Part shown: one piece after another, positions 36,767-47,816 of the stretch
Position numbering within the stretch: the first letter of the stretch is position 1
Layout: each line of letters begins with the position of its first letter
Assembly (NCBI GenBank): GCA_022661535.1
Contig: JAKULF010000014.1
Location: forward strand, 682,001 to 746,000
DNA from: Eutypa lata
Lineage: Eukaryota; Ascomycota; Sordariomycetes; Xylariales; Diatrypaceae
Direction of reading: 5' to 3'
Length of the DNA stretch: 64,000 nucleotides
The notes under the pieces: model-generated
What the model was told of the DNA's origin: nothing
What the model saw: only the letters and a program-made list of their open reading frames with translations
The model's database searches: none
Made by a program: the position numbers and the translations under genes

Positions 36767-38317
36767 CTTTCTAGGCTAACTGCAAGACGGAGGATGATAT
36801 GCTAGGTGCATATAGGGTAGGGGAAACGATGTGGTGCTCACTATCGAGAGCTCAGCATCTCAAGGGTACATAATCCCCATGATGTATTTGTCTGGACTAT
36901 AGCTACCTGGCTGGTAATAAGCAGCAATAGACTGCAGCAAATGACATTTGTGTTTCCTAAGAAAACTAGCTGTCAATACCGTGTGCGAGAAATAGATAAT
37001 TGAATCGGGCACGCGATGGAGAAGAATCCTGCCTTGTCTTACGCCAACGATGGTAAACCGATTCTATATATATTCAACGTGTGTTTGATGTCTAACCAAC
37101 GTAGTTTCCAAATCACTCCAATGCGTCCGCTTCTAGCAGCAGAAGAATATTATCCCTGAAAAGAAGTATATGTGATATAGTCTTCCTTCCGTCCCTGGTT
37201 AGTGGCGACGGTAGGACGCCGCTCTGTTCAAGACAAAGTACGAGAGATTCTAGCGCCAAGCGAAGGTGTGCAAGCTCTCTCCATCCAAAGCTCGCAAGGA
37301 GGTAAATACGACCTCTGGTAATTCCCAAATTGAGCTAGCGTCGATCGATATAGCGCGTTAGCTAGGATTACTTGCAATTACCAAGGCGAAAAAATGCGGC
37401 CAAAGGAGCTCGAGTGGACATTGATGCTTCTTCGGTCGAACCGGCGAGGATGTGGTCGTGTTATTTCGAGGCGATATCGAGCCGACCTCTTGCACTGAGC
37501 GTCTCCTTGGGGTGGTTGCAGTGTGTTTAGGGTCTTCGGGAAAGTCTATCTATTGCTGATTCTAGGATTGACCTAATTTGGTGCATGTCCTTTCTTCAAG
37601 AAGCCGAGACATAAATTAAGATTATAATAGGCTACCTAGATAATACAGTCACAAAGTAACCTATGGAACAGCATTCATATTGGGCGCACGCCGTTAGTAA
37701 AGACGTCAACCTATGTTCGAGTCTCGATTCCGGTCAGGAGACACTTACTTTTATTCTCGAAAATACAAGAAATGAGAAATTTCGTCTATAGATACGTCCG
37801 AATCTTCGACGAAAAGAATATCCCTTCACTATTATGTATGATCTATTCTAACATATACTCTACGAAAAACCGAAAAAGCATAAGCTGAATTAACCCCGTC
37901 AGCCATTTTCTTGTCTCCAAGTATGCACGTAACATCGGTCGAATTGACCGTTCTATTTCCATAGCCCATTGTCAACTAATACATAATCTACCTAGCTTCG
38001 CTCACCATGACTTTAGACGTCTTGAAAGATCACGAGATATTTGACTGAAAGCCGGTTCAGACAGTACTGACCGAGTCGAATGGTTGCTATCATGGGCATT
38101 GGTGTTATCATAATTCTATCTATTGAGCTCTCAACTTGATTATCTAGATGGTGAGGTCTATCAGGGGAAACTGCATACATTAAAGACTTCGTCGGGTATA
38201 TTGATGCTAATTACGCCGATCATCGAAAGGATCTATGGGAACCGTGAATTCAAAACATGCTCCTTGCTCCGCCGCTATACGTTTATCATTCCAAAGACAG
38301 TCAGTCAGTCCAATCTA
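36767..38317. other. intergenic region, 1.55 kb
   Basis: No supported gene. Possible 3' ends of HMG-2 and the Ctr transporter. Confidence 0.4.
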
Positions 38318-38995
38318 TCAGCCACAGCACACCGTCGTCTCCTCGATTCCCGTAGCGCCCTTCCCGCTCTGGTCGCTGTCTATTATGACCTTCACGACCA
38401 TCCAGTCGCAGAAGAACTTCCCGAGCCCCGCACCGATGATGATGGAGATGATGATGTAGCCGTTGAAGTACATGGCGAGAAGCATGATGATGTACGCGAG
38501 CCCGAACGTGGCGGCGTGGATGACGGAACGGATGATCTGCTGCAGCGGGCTCGCCCTGAACGTCACCGTCCGCGGGTCCGCGGCCGGCAGGTCCGAACTG
38601 CCGCTGTCGTTTGGACACCCGGCGCTCTTCGCTTGCGCCGAAACGTGCCTTTGGAATTGGCGCTGGATCAGGCTGTCGTACTCCTTGCCGAGCCGGCGGA
38701 GAAACTCGAGGCAGACCACCATCAGTATGACGCCGATGCAGGTCGCGGCCATCATGCCCTGGTTTTGAATCCGCCATGATGTAGTAAGAAAGCCTGGGCA
38801 CGTGATGTTAGCTTCCAAATGCGGGAGGTTTCTCTCTTATCTCGATTCAGAACGTACAGGCATCAATCGTGTACCAATTCCATAGCATCTACGGCCGTTA
38901 GTTTATAGTCTTTCAATAGCAGTAGCAGTTTCTTAGAGACTTACATCAACCTTACACTCGACATCGCCGCTCATATCCATACTACTGTGATCCAT
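38318..38995 (-). CDS. Ctr-type copper transporter
   Basis: Exons 38995-38945, 38888-38858 and 38793-38318 give 185 aa. Start MDHSSMDMSGDVECKV carries a Met-rich extracellular motif. The exon 1-2 joint yields MLWNWYTIDAC, then FLTTSWRIQNQGMMAA, the conserved start of Ctr TM1. TM2 contains the MxxxM motif (MLLAM) and TM3 the GxxxG motif (GAGLG), forming the trimeric pore for Cu(I). A cytosolic Cys pair (VCCG) at the C-terminus may hand copper on. Plasma-membrane high-affinity copper importer by homology. The 31-nt exon 2 is small but well supported by the conserved peptide. It is divergent from the ferric reductase at 39994. Confidence 0.9.
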
Positions 38996-39993
38996 ATTGA
39001 GGTAGTTGAAGCCTGGTGTTGATAGCGGTATGTGATCGGGTACAAAGTTAGATTGTGCGAGTGGCGACTTCGGCTTAAGCTAGAGAGGAGACGGCTTCTA
39101 ACTCTGTAGCTAGAGGCTATGGTTGCGCAACTTGGAAGATAAAGTTGTTGCAGAGATGGCGATGTCTACTGGAATTGGGATCTATTTGGATGTCTTCGTT
39201 AAGACAAGCGGGCAAGATACAATCTACGAATGAGTTAATTTGAGAGGTTCTGATCAGTTTATCGTCTTACGACGCCTTGTTTTACGCAGCATTCTCTTTC
39301 TTTAGTGTGGACTTGGCAGATAACATCACATCCCTTAGGGGGCAAGTCAGGCTTGGGTCAGATAGTCGATGCCAACACGAGTCTGGAAGAAGGTGGGGGT
39401 TGCTGCACGTAATAACATCGGGTCCCTTGGCGGGCTGTGGCCACTCATCGTCGATATATAGGACTTTATATTACAATTCCCTATACAGCTATGGAGGAGC
39501 TAGGTCCGTTTGGGTGTTGCCCTGCTCGCTATAGCGTCCGATGTGGATCCTCGAAACGTGCTCAATTCTTCTCACATACCCCACAACGCCTACTCCACAT
39601 TCAGAAAAAAAGGAGCCACTCTCACGATCCGCGGGCTGGGCAACTGGGGCTGGATAAATCGATTCCCTGACTGTTCCGTATTAACAGACGACAAGTGGTA
39701 ACCTTCTTCGGATGGCAGGTCACATAAAAATGGTGCGGCCGTTTTACAAGGCGGCTACTCGTGCCGTTATATTTTCTAAGCAGGTTCCAAGGCATCACGG
39801 GTGTTTCCTTTAATACCTGACAATTCCCCCCAGCTCCGAGGCCTAACAATGTTATCGTACAACTGAGAAACTAGCCCCTGACAGATCTCAACTGCATCCT
39901 ACGAACATCACCAATCACGGCCACGTAGCCGGCTCTCCTTCCTTACAAGGACCCCAATTAGCGACTGGACAAGTTATTCTAACCACGGACAAG
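38996..39993. promoter_or_regulatory. shared divergent promoter region of Ctr and metalloreductase
   Basis: About 1 kb between two start codons on opposite strands. GATAA motifs occur, for example near 39319-39325 and 39139-39145, which is what GATA-type iron regulators bind. The occurrence is not beyond chance. I saw no canonical copper-response element. Co-regulation by metal status is an inference from function and orientation. Confidence 0.4.
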
Positions 39994-41967
39994 ATGGAGA
40001 CTGTCGGACATCTCAGCGCTCGACACATCCAAGACGAGAGCACGGCGGAGAGCTTAGAGCCTCACTGGGGTTATGTTGAGCGAGTCATCCCGTGTACCAA
40101 TGACGCAGGGTCTTGCTCGTACTTGGATGCCGTCTATAATGGCCATGACCTCGGAATGTTATATTCGGCAATCCTATGGGCAACTATCGTAGGAGTTGTG
40201 TTTGTTTGGGCTATTGCTAGAAGACTCTGGCCATCGCCGCAAGCTGACACCATCGTACCCGGAAGCGTGGAAGGCGGGATATTAACGACATCTAACTCGA
40301 GGAGTTTACGTCTGAAGCGGACACTAGCTGCTCACGGTCGTCGCTATCTGCTCCCCGATGCTGCGAGAGCAATCTTCGGCCGCACGACTCGGCTGCAAGT
40401 GCTAATTCTAGCTATCCTAGCTGGATATTTGCTGATCTGGAACCACGTTGGAATCGTCTACGAGAAATGGATCACACCTGTCAAGAACCATCCGGACCTT
40501 TTTAACATCCGCTCCGGACTGGGGCCGTGGTCAGATCGAATTGGTGTCCTCGCATACGCCCTTACGCCGTTGTCTGTCATGCTATCGAGTAGAGAGTCCT
40601 TGCTTTCGCTTCTCACTGGGGTGCCCTATCAGAGTTTCAACTTCCTTCATCGGTGGCTTGGATATATTATTGTGATTCAGGGCAGCTTGCACACTATTGG
40701 ATGGTCCATCATTGAGATTAAGCTCTACCAACCTCAACCTGATGTCGCCAAGGCATGGATTGTCCAACTATATATCATCTGGGGCGTCGTTGCTCAGCTC
40801 CTGCTTCTTCTCATTTTCGGCTTGAGCACGCCGTGGGGGATTCGACTTACAGGATACGAATTCTTCCGCAAGGCCCACTACGTTTTGACGATGGTATACA
40901 TTGGCGCGTGTTGGGGTCATTGGAAACAGTTAAGATGCTTCATGTTACCGTCGCTGCTCCTCTGGTTCTTGGATCGATTGGCGAGACTTATTCGTACGGC
41001 GCTGATCCACCATCAATACCTCCCCGAGGAACGTATGGGGTTCAAGGCGGTAACGGGACGAATTTCCCACTTCCCTGATGCCGATCACGGCGATGTGATT
41101 CGCTTAGATTTTGAGCATCGCCAGGAGGCGTGGAAAATTGGCCAGCACTACTACCTGTGTTTTACCGAAAGCAGCATCTGGCAGTCACACCCTTTTACGC
41201 CCTTGAATCTTCCAGAGGTGCGAGGTGGCGCCGTGGCGCATTCGTACATATGTCGCGCTAAGAAGGGAGAGACGAAGAAGATCGCCGAGTTGGCGGTTAA
41301 GAAACTGTCGGTATCTAAAGACGCCACCACACCTGTTATCCTTCAAGGCCCTTACGGTGAATCTATTGCGGAGGATTTGACACCAGATATGAACGTGCTC
41401 TGCGTGGCAGGTGGTACAGGTCTGACGTACGTGCTTCCTGTGCTTCTTGACCTGGCGCGGAAGCCGGTTTCAAAAGACCGAAAGATAGAGTTGGTTTGGG
41501 CAATCCGGAGAAAGGATGACATCCGCTGGGTCGAGAAAGAACTCGACATTATCCGGCGTGCGGCCAAGTCTCACCGAATAGAGATACATATCTTCGTCAC
41601 CAGGGAGCAGGGCAGCACCACTACATTGGTCTCAGGCGATAAGACGACCGAAAAAGAGACGAACATTGAAGAACTCGCCTCGTCTTCTTCCACTTCATCA
41701 ATACAAGGAGCTCAGTCGATATCGTCGTTAGACGTCCAGAGGATCGGGGGAGAGGGGTACAACAGACACCCCAACCTCCAGGAGCATGTGACCAAGTTCG
41801 TAGAAAACACGGTGAAGGGGCCGACCGTTGTGTATGCCAGCGGACCTGGTGGCATGATCAGCGACTTGAGGAGTATCGTCGCATCCTGTAATTCAGGGTC
41901 GAAGGTGTGGAAAGGGAACGAGCGGTTCGATGTGCGCTTGACATGTGATGATAGACTTGAGTGGTGA
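39994..41967 (+). CDS. ferric/cupric-chelate reductase (FRE-type)
   Basis: Single exon, 657 aa. About seven membrane segments begin near residue 50 (LYSAILWATIVGVVFVW). The heme-binding ferric reductase domain contains HRWLGYIIVIQGSLHTIGWS and HYVLTMVYIGACWGHW, whose paired His residues bind two hemes. The FAD-binding segment includes HPFTPLNLP, and the NADPH-binding part has GPYGES, VAGGTGLTYVLP and ASGPGGM. It moves electrons from cytosolic NADPH to extracellular Fe(III) or Cu(II). A Ser/Thr-rich insertion (SSSSTSSIQGAQSISS) interrupts the NAD-binding lobe, as is common in fungal members. No signal peptide is evident. The divergent Ctr gene suggests that Cu(II) reduction feeds copper uptake. 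Confidence 0.92.
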   Translation: METVGHLSARHIQDESTAESLEPHWGYVERVIPCTNDAGSCSYLDAVYNGHDLGMLYSAILWATIVGVVFVWAIARRLWPSPQADTIVPGSVEGGILTTSNSRSLRLKRTLAAHGRRYLLPDAARAIFGRTTRLQVLILAILAGYLLIWNHVGIVYEKWITPVKNHPDLFNIRSGLGPWSDRIGVLAYALTPLSVMLSSRESLLSLLTGVPYQSFNFLHRWLGYIIVIQGSLHTIGWSIIEIKLYQPQPDVAKAWIVQLYIIWGVVAQLLLLLIFGLSTPWGIRLTGYEFFRKAHYVLTMVYIGACWGHWKQLRCFMLPSLLLWFLDRLARLIRTALIHHQYLPEERMGFKAVTGRISHFPDADHGDVIRLDFEHRQEAWKIGQHYYLCFTESSIWQSHPFTPLNLPEVRGGAVAHSYICRAKKGETKKIAELAVKKLSVSKDATTPVILQGPYGESIAEDLTPDMNVLCVAGGTGLTYVLPVLLDLARKPVSKDRKIELVWAIRRKDDIRWVEKELDIIRRAAKSHRIEIHIFVTREQGSTTTLVSGDKTTEKETNIEELASSSSTSSIQGAQSISSLDVQRIGGEGYNRHPNLQEHVTKFVENTVKGPTVVYASGPGGMISDLRSIVASCNSGSKVWKGNERFDVRLTCDDRLEW

Positions 41968-43881
41968 AAAAGTCCACAAGAACTGCGAGATATACCATTT
42001 GACTTTTAAATATAAGCGATATGTACATACAATGATGAAAACGTGTCCAGTCTAAGCTACGTGACATTCCGTTTCGTGGTCAGATCGAGCACGGCAACGA
42101 CAGAGCTAAGTAACGTATAGATTTGCTGAGTACTTAGTTAGGTAGGTATGTAGAGGATCAAGTCCTGTTATACATAAATGTAATTAGCATTCGAATTAGG
42201 ACTGACCAATAAATGCGAACAATTCCCTGAAGTATATACTTTTATTGCCGTGCCCACCTAAACAATTTGTGTCCAGGAGTCCAGATAGGGCATATGCTTA
42301 CGTAAGTAATATTGAAACCCCTTTTTTCAGTGCGCAAATAGGGGCTCACTTGACTACAGCATTGCGATACTTCACAGAGCCAACAAGACATTAGAATTAG
42401 AATTTTATGGGGTAAAATTGCTTCTTTATTATGCGCTGGCTTACCGAGTCCTTATCCGTCATCGCTTCCAAGAATGCCCGACAAGCCTGCCGCCCCATCC
42501 TGTCGCTCTTCTGCAAGTACCTCTCCAAAGATATCGTGACAAGGACGTTCGAAGTGCACTATGCGGACATCAGCAGCCTTATGTCACGAACCCGAATGAA
42601 TTCGCAAAGTGTGCCTCGACGTAACCGGCGGGCTGCATGATGCTGGGGAAGTGCACGCTCTGACGCGCCGCTTAGTGCTCTCTTGTCCCGCGACGACCCC
42701 CCGCCGTTGGTCCTAAAAATAACCCTCGAAGTATTCGGCGCCTGGTGATTAAGGAGAGTTGGCATGACTAGTTCTCAATCCAACGCCTCAGTTGATCGCA
42801 AGCCGGTTTAGACAGATTTCTTCTAGCTGGATTCCCTGCTACCATAGCCCTGATACCGATATGGGAGCTCACGCACTTCTGGATAGCACGGCGTGGTCTA
42901 CTATTGACAATACTTCCTTTGATTCTGGTGGCATGCGATGCCATGGAGTTCTAGAGTAGAGATCACCGAGTGAAGAGGGGCTCCAAGGTGAGTATGTCGT
43001 AAGCAAAGGCTCCACAATCCCGTCAGCATTGAATCGCGAACGCATTAACTATCAGCTACAGGCATGTGGAAAATTTGGCTTGGTCATTTTGTAAAGATTT
43101 AACGGAGAACAGGGAAGCAACAAGTGACCCGTGCGATTCGCTCAATGTCTCTCTCTTCTCATAGGCCAATTACCTACATACGTATCAGTTTCTCGAAGCT
43201 TGCATTTGGCACTGCACTAGCCGAGTAGATGAACCAACCATAGCATCTGCAAATAAGAATTCACTTCCCTTTAGGGCAACTCGTTGTAGTTACGTAGTAT
43301 GTTGGGGCAAGTGAATTGTGGATATTGAGAATTAACACACTTAGAGGGGTTTGCCCTGAAAGTGCACAACCAGACAGCCAGAGGACGAAGCGAACAATGT
43401 GTGGTTATTGTGGGGTCGAAGGAACTCGGCTCCTGGAGGGATAACAGCAACATCAAAAATTACTATAGTAATCATAAATGTGAGGAACTAGACTGAAGCA
43501 ATTACTATCCAGCATGCTGTCGATAGCTTTTTGACGGAGGGCATTAAATAATCTATGGGTTTAGCGATGATGCAAGAGTTGATGGCGCGCCTAAGTAACT
43601 AAGCCTGTAAGTGAGGGGTAATTTGGTCTTAATGTAGCCCCTTTTTCAGCTTGGCAGGGCAGTATCACTATGCTGTGTCTCGGTACATAACATGCCAAAC
43701 CACATCAATTTACGGCGGCTTGTGGTAAATCAAGCACGAGTTTAATCCAATTCAGGATGTAGTTAATGAAAGGCTAAATCATAAATGATTCGTGTAAATC
43801 AAGGCATTCCTAAAGACCCTCTCCATTATAGCACGTAATCCCGAATTGACCCGGATCAGATTTGTCTTCCGAGCCTCTACT
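41968..43881. other. gene-poor region, 1.9 kb
   Basis: Short overlapping open frames on both strands at 42418-42765 have no domain and no codon bias. The remainder is stop-rich. Confidence 0.4.
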
Positions 43882-44667
43882 CTACCACTGTAAGATTTGG
43901 CCAGTCTGAGTCACAAACTTGCCACCCACCGTCTCCCTAGTCGCATTATCCATAACCTCAAGCATCCCCTTGACGCTCTCCTCGACCGTCACGGGCGGTC
44001 CCGAGGGGATATTCCACTCCTTGGCGACGTGGTCGCCCATGCGCGTCTGCACCCAGCCCGGGTGAAGCGCGACAGCAATAAGCCCACTGGCCTCGTTCTC
44101 GACATGGAGGGCCTTAGCCAGCCAGTTCTGCGCAGCTCTACTCGGTCCGTACGCACCTCCCGGGACCGGTTCCATGTCGGTGATGCTACCGACCGAGGAC
44201 GTGATCCAAGCGAGCTTCGGCGGCGCAGCACCTCCTCCCGTGGCCGCCTTCCGCAGCAGCGGCCACAGGCCCTGGAACACCAACAGCGGCGCGATCGCGT
44301 TCACCTCGAACGACGCGCGCAGATCCTCGGCCGTGGTCTCCATCGCGGGGGTCATAGAGGCGGCGAAGCCAGCGTTGAGGAAGAGGACGTCGACGTGGTC
44401 GACTACGCCCGCGACCTTGTCGCAAATCGTCGCGGCGGGAATCGCCGTCGTGAAGTCGAATTGGAGGACGTGGAAGTCGCTGTTCGTGCCCTTGACGATG
44501 GCATTGTTCGCGATTTCTGCCTCGAGGCCTGCGACGGCCTCCTCGTTGCGGGCGGTCGCGACGACGGTGGTGTTCGGGCGGGCGAGGAGCGATTTGACGA
44601 GGCCGAGGCCGAGACCCCTGTTCCCGCCTGTCACTACGTAGACTTTGCTGTCGTTGCTAGACGCCAT
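43882..44667 (-). CDS. short-chain dehydrogenase/reductase with YxxxR active site
   Basis: A single exon gives 261 aa from MASSNDSKVYVV; the upstream in-frame ATG at 44721 adds 18 residues that do not resemble the family. Rossmann features: TGGNRGLGLGL (dinucleotide binding), LFLNAGF, ITSSVGS (catalytic Ser) and GAYGPSRAAQNW. In classical SDRs the last motif is YxxxK; here an Arg (AGA codon) stands for the Lys. Overall it is close to norsolorinic-acid ketoreductase-like and C-signalling-type SDRs, which use NADP(H). If Arg cannot replace Lys the enzyme may be slow or inactive. GC-rich and typical in length (about 260 aa). Confidence 0.88.
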   Translation of the reverse strand: MASSNDSKVYVVTGGNRGLGLGLVKSLLARPNTTVVATARNEEAVAGLEAEIANNAIVKGTNSDFHVLQFDFTTAIPAATICDKVAGVVDHVDVLFLNAGFAASMTPAMETTAEDLRASFEVNAIAPLLVFQGLWPLLRKAATGGGAAPPKLAWITSSVGSITDMEPVPGGAYGPSRAAQNWLAKALHVENEASGLIAVALHPGWVQTRMGDHVAKEWNIPSGPPVTVEESVKGMLEVMDNATRETVGGKFVTQTGQILQW

Positions 44668-46193
44668 GGGGAATGAAGGAGAAATCAAATGGATTTTGGG
44701 GGATTCGTAGAGGAGGAACACTTATTGTAGGAATTGGTCTCGCAGAAAGTGGTTTGTGAATGGGAGGAAATAGGGGAAGTGAGCTTGTGTGGTGAGGGCT
44801 GTGTTGTGGGGTTTTTATAGGTACTTAGGCAATCCTTCTACCTATTGGCCCGAACAAGTTAATTCGCACACCCCGGGAAGTGTCACAAATCTTACAGGGC
44901 TCCCACACTTGATCTTTTCCACACCATATTACCTAATTCATACTCGAGGCATTGTATTTGCGTCAGTGCTTGGTTGCGCGTAATTGATCTTCAGCAGCTA
45001 CGGATAGAATAAGTTATCTCTGTGGTTTCCGGTGCTCGGTACTTCTGCAGGCCTAGAAAGTGGGGCTTGAAATCCTACCCACGATCACTTCGACAGCAAG
45101 GGCAATTCCATAGCACCTATTCTAATTTAATTTTCATTTCCTACCTCTGTCCTATATATATTCTGTGCAGTTCTGTTACCTTGTTCAATACCTAAGTCAA
45201 AAACCTTGGTAGAAAATCCGTCCAATGACCCCTCTAGGCACAGCTTCACATTTGAGCCCCTTTAACCCCTCTTTACCCCTATCTTCTTCTCTTGTCAAGT
45301 TCGAGATTCAATTCTATAATTCCATAAGCTCACAGATACATTGTTTCTTTTCGCTTACTACTATTAGCATTACCTGCAGAAACGCGTTAATATTCAATCG
45401 TGGTTTAAGATAGTCTTTCGTATTTTTATAAAGGATTAGTATTTACATCTGCATATCCATTTCCTGACTTATTTTCCTAAGAGCTGTGTTCGGGTTCCAA
45501 CGATTCTACTTCAGCAAACTGTCCATCTCCCTTTAACTCCACATGCGTAATTTTAATGATTCGGAATTAACAAACGGCTATTTTGAAACAGCAGCATGGT
45601 AAACAATTAATGCAACTATCAAACCCCCTTATAAGCCGGATTGTAGCCTTCTACTACAACTGCAAGCTTATCACCAAAGGCATATTACTTATTTTTATAC
45701 AATTTCTCAGAGGTTTCTAGAGGGATTGCGGGAATCGCGTATACATTTTGTTGTTATAGAGCCGTAAATCAATCAATCTACTTATGGCTAACTCATGGAA
45801 CCTAACGATATAATGCGTATCACTGGTAATGAAGAGACATACTTAGCAAGGAGACGATTATCTATTAGTACTAAATAAACACGCCGATGTCAACTCGGTA
45901 CTAGCAATGGAGAATGTCGTGACAACCGACATCTTCTCCGGTATTGTACAGAGCAAATGTGCAGAGTCACCATCGCTAAAGGACTCTCCACTTTAAGTTT
46001 TTCTCCATCCTACAACCAAACACAGCGCCTCTATCCGCTGCTGTAATCCGTCCGTACTTTTCTCCCCAAAGACTATGGCAATGATAGTGCCAAGGTATGC
46101 CGGTATGCCGGTATGTTATACGTCCAGATTCCCGTAGTGGGAATACTAAGGCTCAACCGCAATACCATTAAGAAAGCTCCCTTCGGTACTTCC
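44668..46193. other. intergenic region, 1.5 kb
   Basis: No gene. Contains a tandem of three 8-bp GTATGCCG units at 46095-46120. The 3' region of HMG-3 is at its right edge. Confidence 0.4.
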
Positions 46194-47816
46194 CTACTGA
46201 TTATCGTCCATTTCAAAGAGCCTGGCATAGAACTCTTGATCCGTTTCAATCCCATCCTTCTGCTGTGAATCTCCTCCTACTTCGTCAAGCTTGGAGAAGT
46301 CATCCTGGCCATAGATGTATTCCTCTCGTTTCTCAATGCCTGCTCCGGAGAACATTGACAAACCCTCTTGTCCATAGCCAAGTGGCTCGTAGCCGAATTG
46401 CTCCTCCGATAACTGCTCTGGTGAGGCACCTGTTCCGAACATCGCGGCGAAATCATCTTCCTCCTTTTCGTGACCGAATTGCTGTTGGACATTCATAGAA
46501 CCGATAGGAGGCTCTGGAGCTGAATTGAAATTGAAATCGAAATTGCTCTCTGGGTTGCTCTCTTGTGAGATAGTACCAGCTACGGGTGGATAAGCAGCGC
46601 CAAAATCCTGAGGAGCATCCTCTCCAATGGTACTTGGGCTAGATGCTCTCTCGTGTGCCCGTTTAGCTAGTTTCTTGTCCCGTCGGTTAATCTCGGATGA
46701 TTGTCGCGGCTCGAACTTGTAGTTAGGGTACTTGAGCTTGTGCAGCATCCGCTCATAGTCTGCGCGATCCCTCCACACTTGCTTCTCTTCTTCCGTGATC
46801 GATTTCCATATCTGGGATATCACCTTCGCTGTGAATCGACGTTAGCACCGTTTTTATTGAAAGGCAGAAGAGCAATAGATGCACTTACACACGCCACCAT
46901 TACTCATCCCTTTATTAGCTCGTTTAACCGGCTCGTTCCAATGCTTCCGGAATAAAACCCAACAATTTGGGGCCCTAGGGATCCCCGACTTTGGGCGCTT
47001 GTTCCTTGACTTTCTAGTAGGCTCGGCCGGAGGTGCGCTTCTAACCTCCACAGTTCCTCTTCCGCCCGTCTGGGGAGAACCTATGGGTGCCTAACCCATA
47101 GTGGTGTTCTGTACGGAATTAACTGTGGTGTTTCTGCCTGGAGTTGGCATCAGCCCCGGAGGCGGTGAGTTGTTGGCTTGCTGAGACAACACAGGCTGTG
47201 GTTCGGATATATGAATTGCCATGTAGGCCAGAGTTGTCTTATGGAAATCGGAGTGCGAGCCAAGGAAAACCCTGTCTTGAAAGCTTGCGTCCTGTGCATA
47301 AATGATGTCTTCTCGATTGAGTAAATAGCTAGCGATGTGTAAGTAGAGGCTCAAAATTCAATACGCTTTGTTTTACCTGTAGAATTGTGACGTGTAGTAC
47401 TTCATGTGTTTCAGAAAGGGGACAGAAAGGTATTGTTTATGCTGTATCATATGAAGTGGTAGGAAAAGATGTGAATAGGGATAAGGTGAGGTAGGCATAG
47501 TTGGTAAAGACCTGAACTTGCAAACCGTCATAGGATGAGATTAAAATTGAAACGTTGGAAAGAAATTTTTAATAGGTACGTACCTCATCTGCACCAGGAA
47601 CGCATTTTTGACTGCGAAACGCCAGCCTTTAAACCACGTATCAGGGATGCTGATGATTCGGTTGAAAAGGTTAACCTGGATCCTGAGATGGTCCCAAGTA
47701 GCAGTCATCCTGTCGTCCATCTTAACTGGTCTCATTCCACCAGCGTTCGATAACTCTCCTGGCACACTATAACCATTGCCGTAAGCGGCGTAGTTCATGG
47801 TCTTGTGGAACTCCAT
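46194..47816 (-). CDS. HMG-3: MATA-HMG-box protein with in-frame TAG
   Basis: Exons 47816-47584, 47328-46889 and 46828-46194. N-terminal region (DRMTATWDHLRIQVNLFN and PDTWFKGW) aligns with HMG-2; mid region DIIYAQDASFQDRVFLGS aligns with both paralogs. The TAG at 47093-47091 lies in GGT TAG GCA between the linker and the box. The box reads PRAPNCWVLFRKHWN, a GTAAGT...CAG intron inside a Ser codon, then VISQIWKSITEEEKQVWRD and YPNYKFEPRQSSEINRR. After it a 145-residue acidic tail follows (FDFNFNSAPEPP, DDFAAMFGTGASPEQLSEEQ), which may be an activation domain. Full length would be about 435 codons, the truncated form 156 aa. Translation depends on how the TAG is handled. Otherwise the gene is intact. 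Confidence 0.75.

Noticed and set aside
42418..42765. Overlapping open frames on both strands
   Set aside because: Short, mutually overlapping and without any recognisable family.
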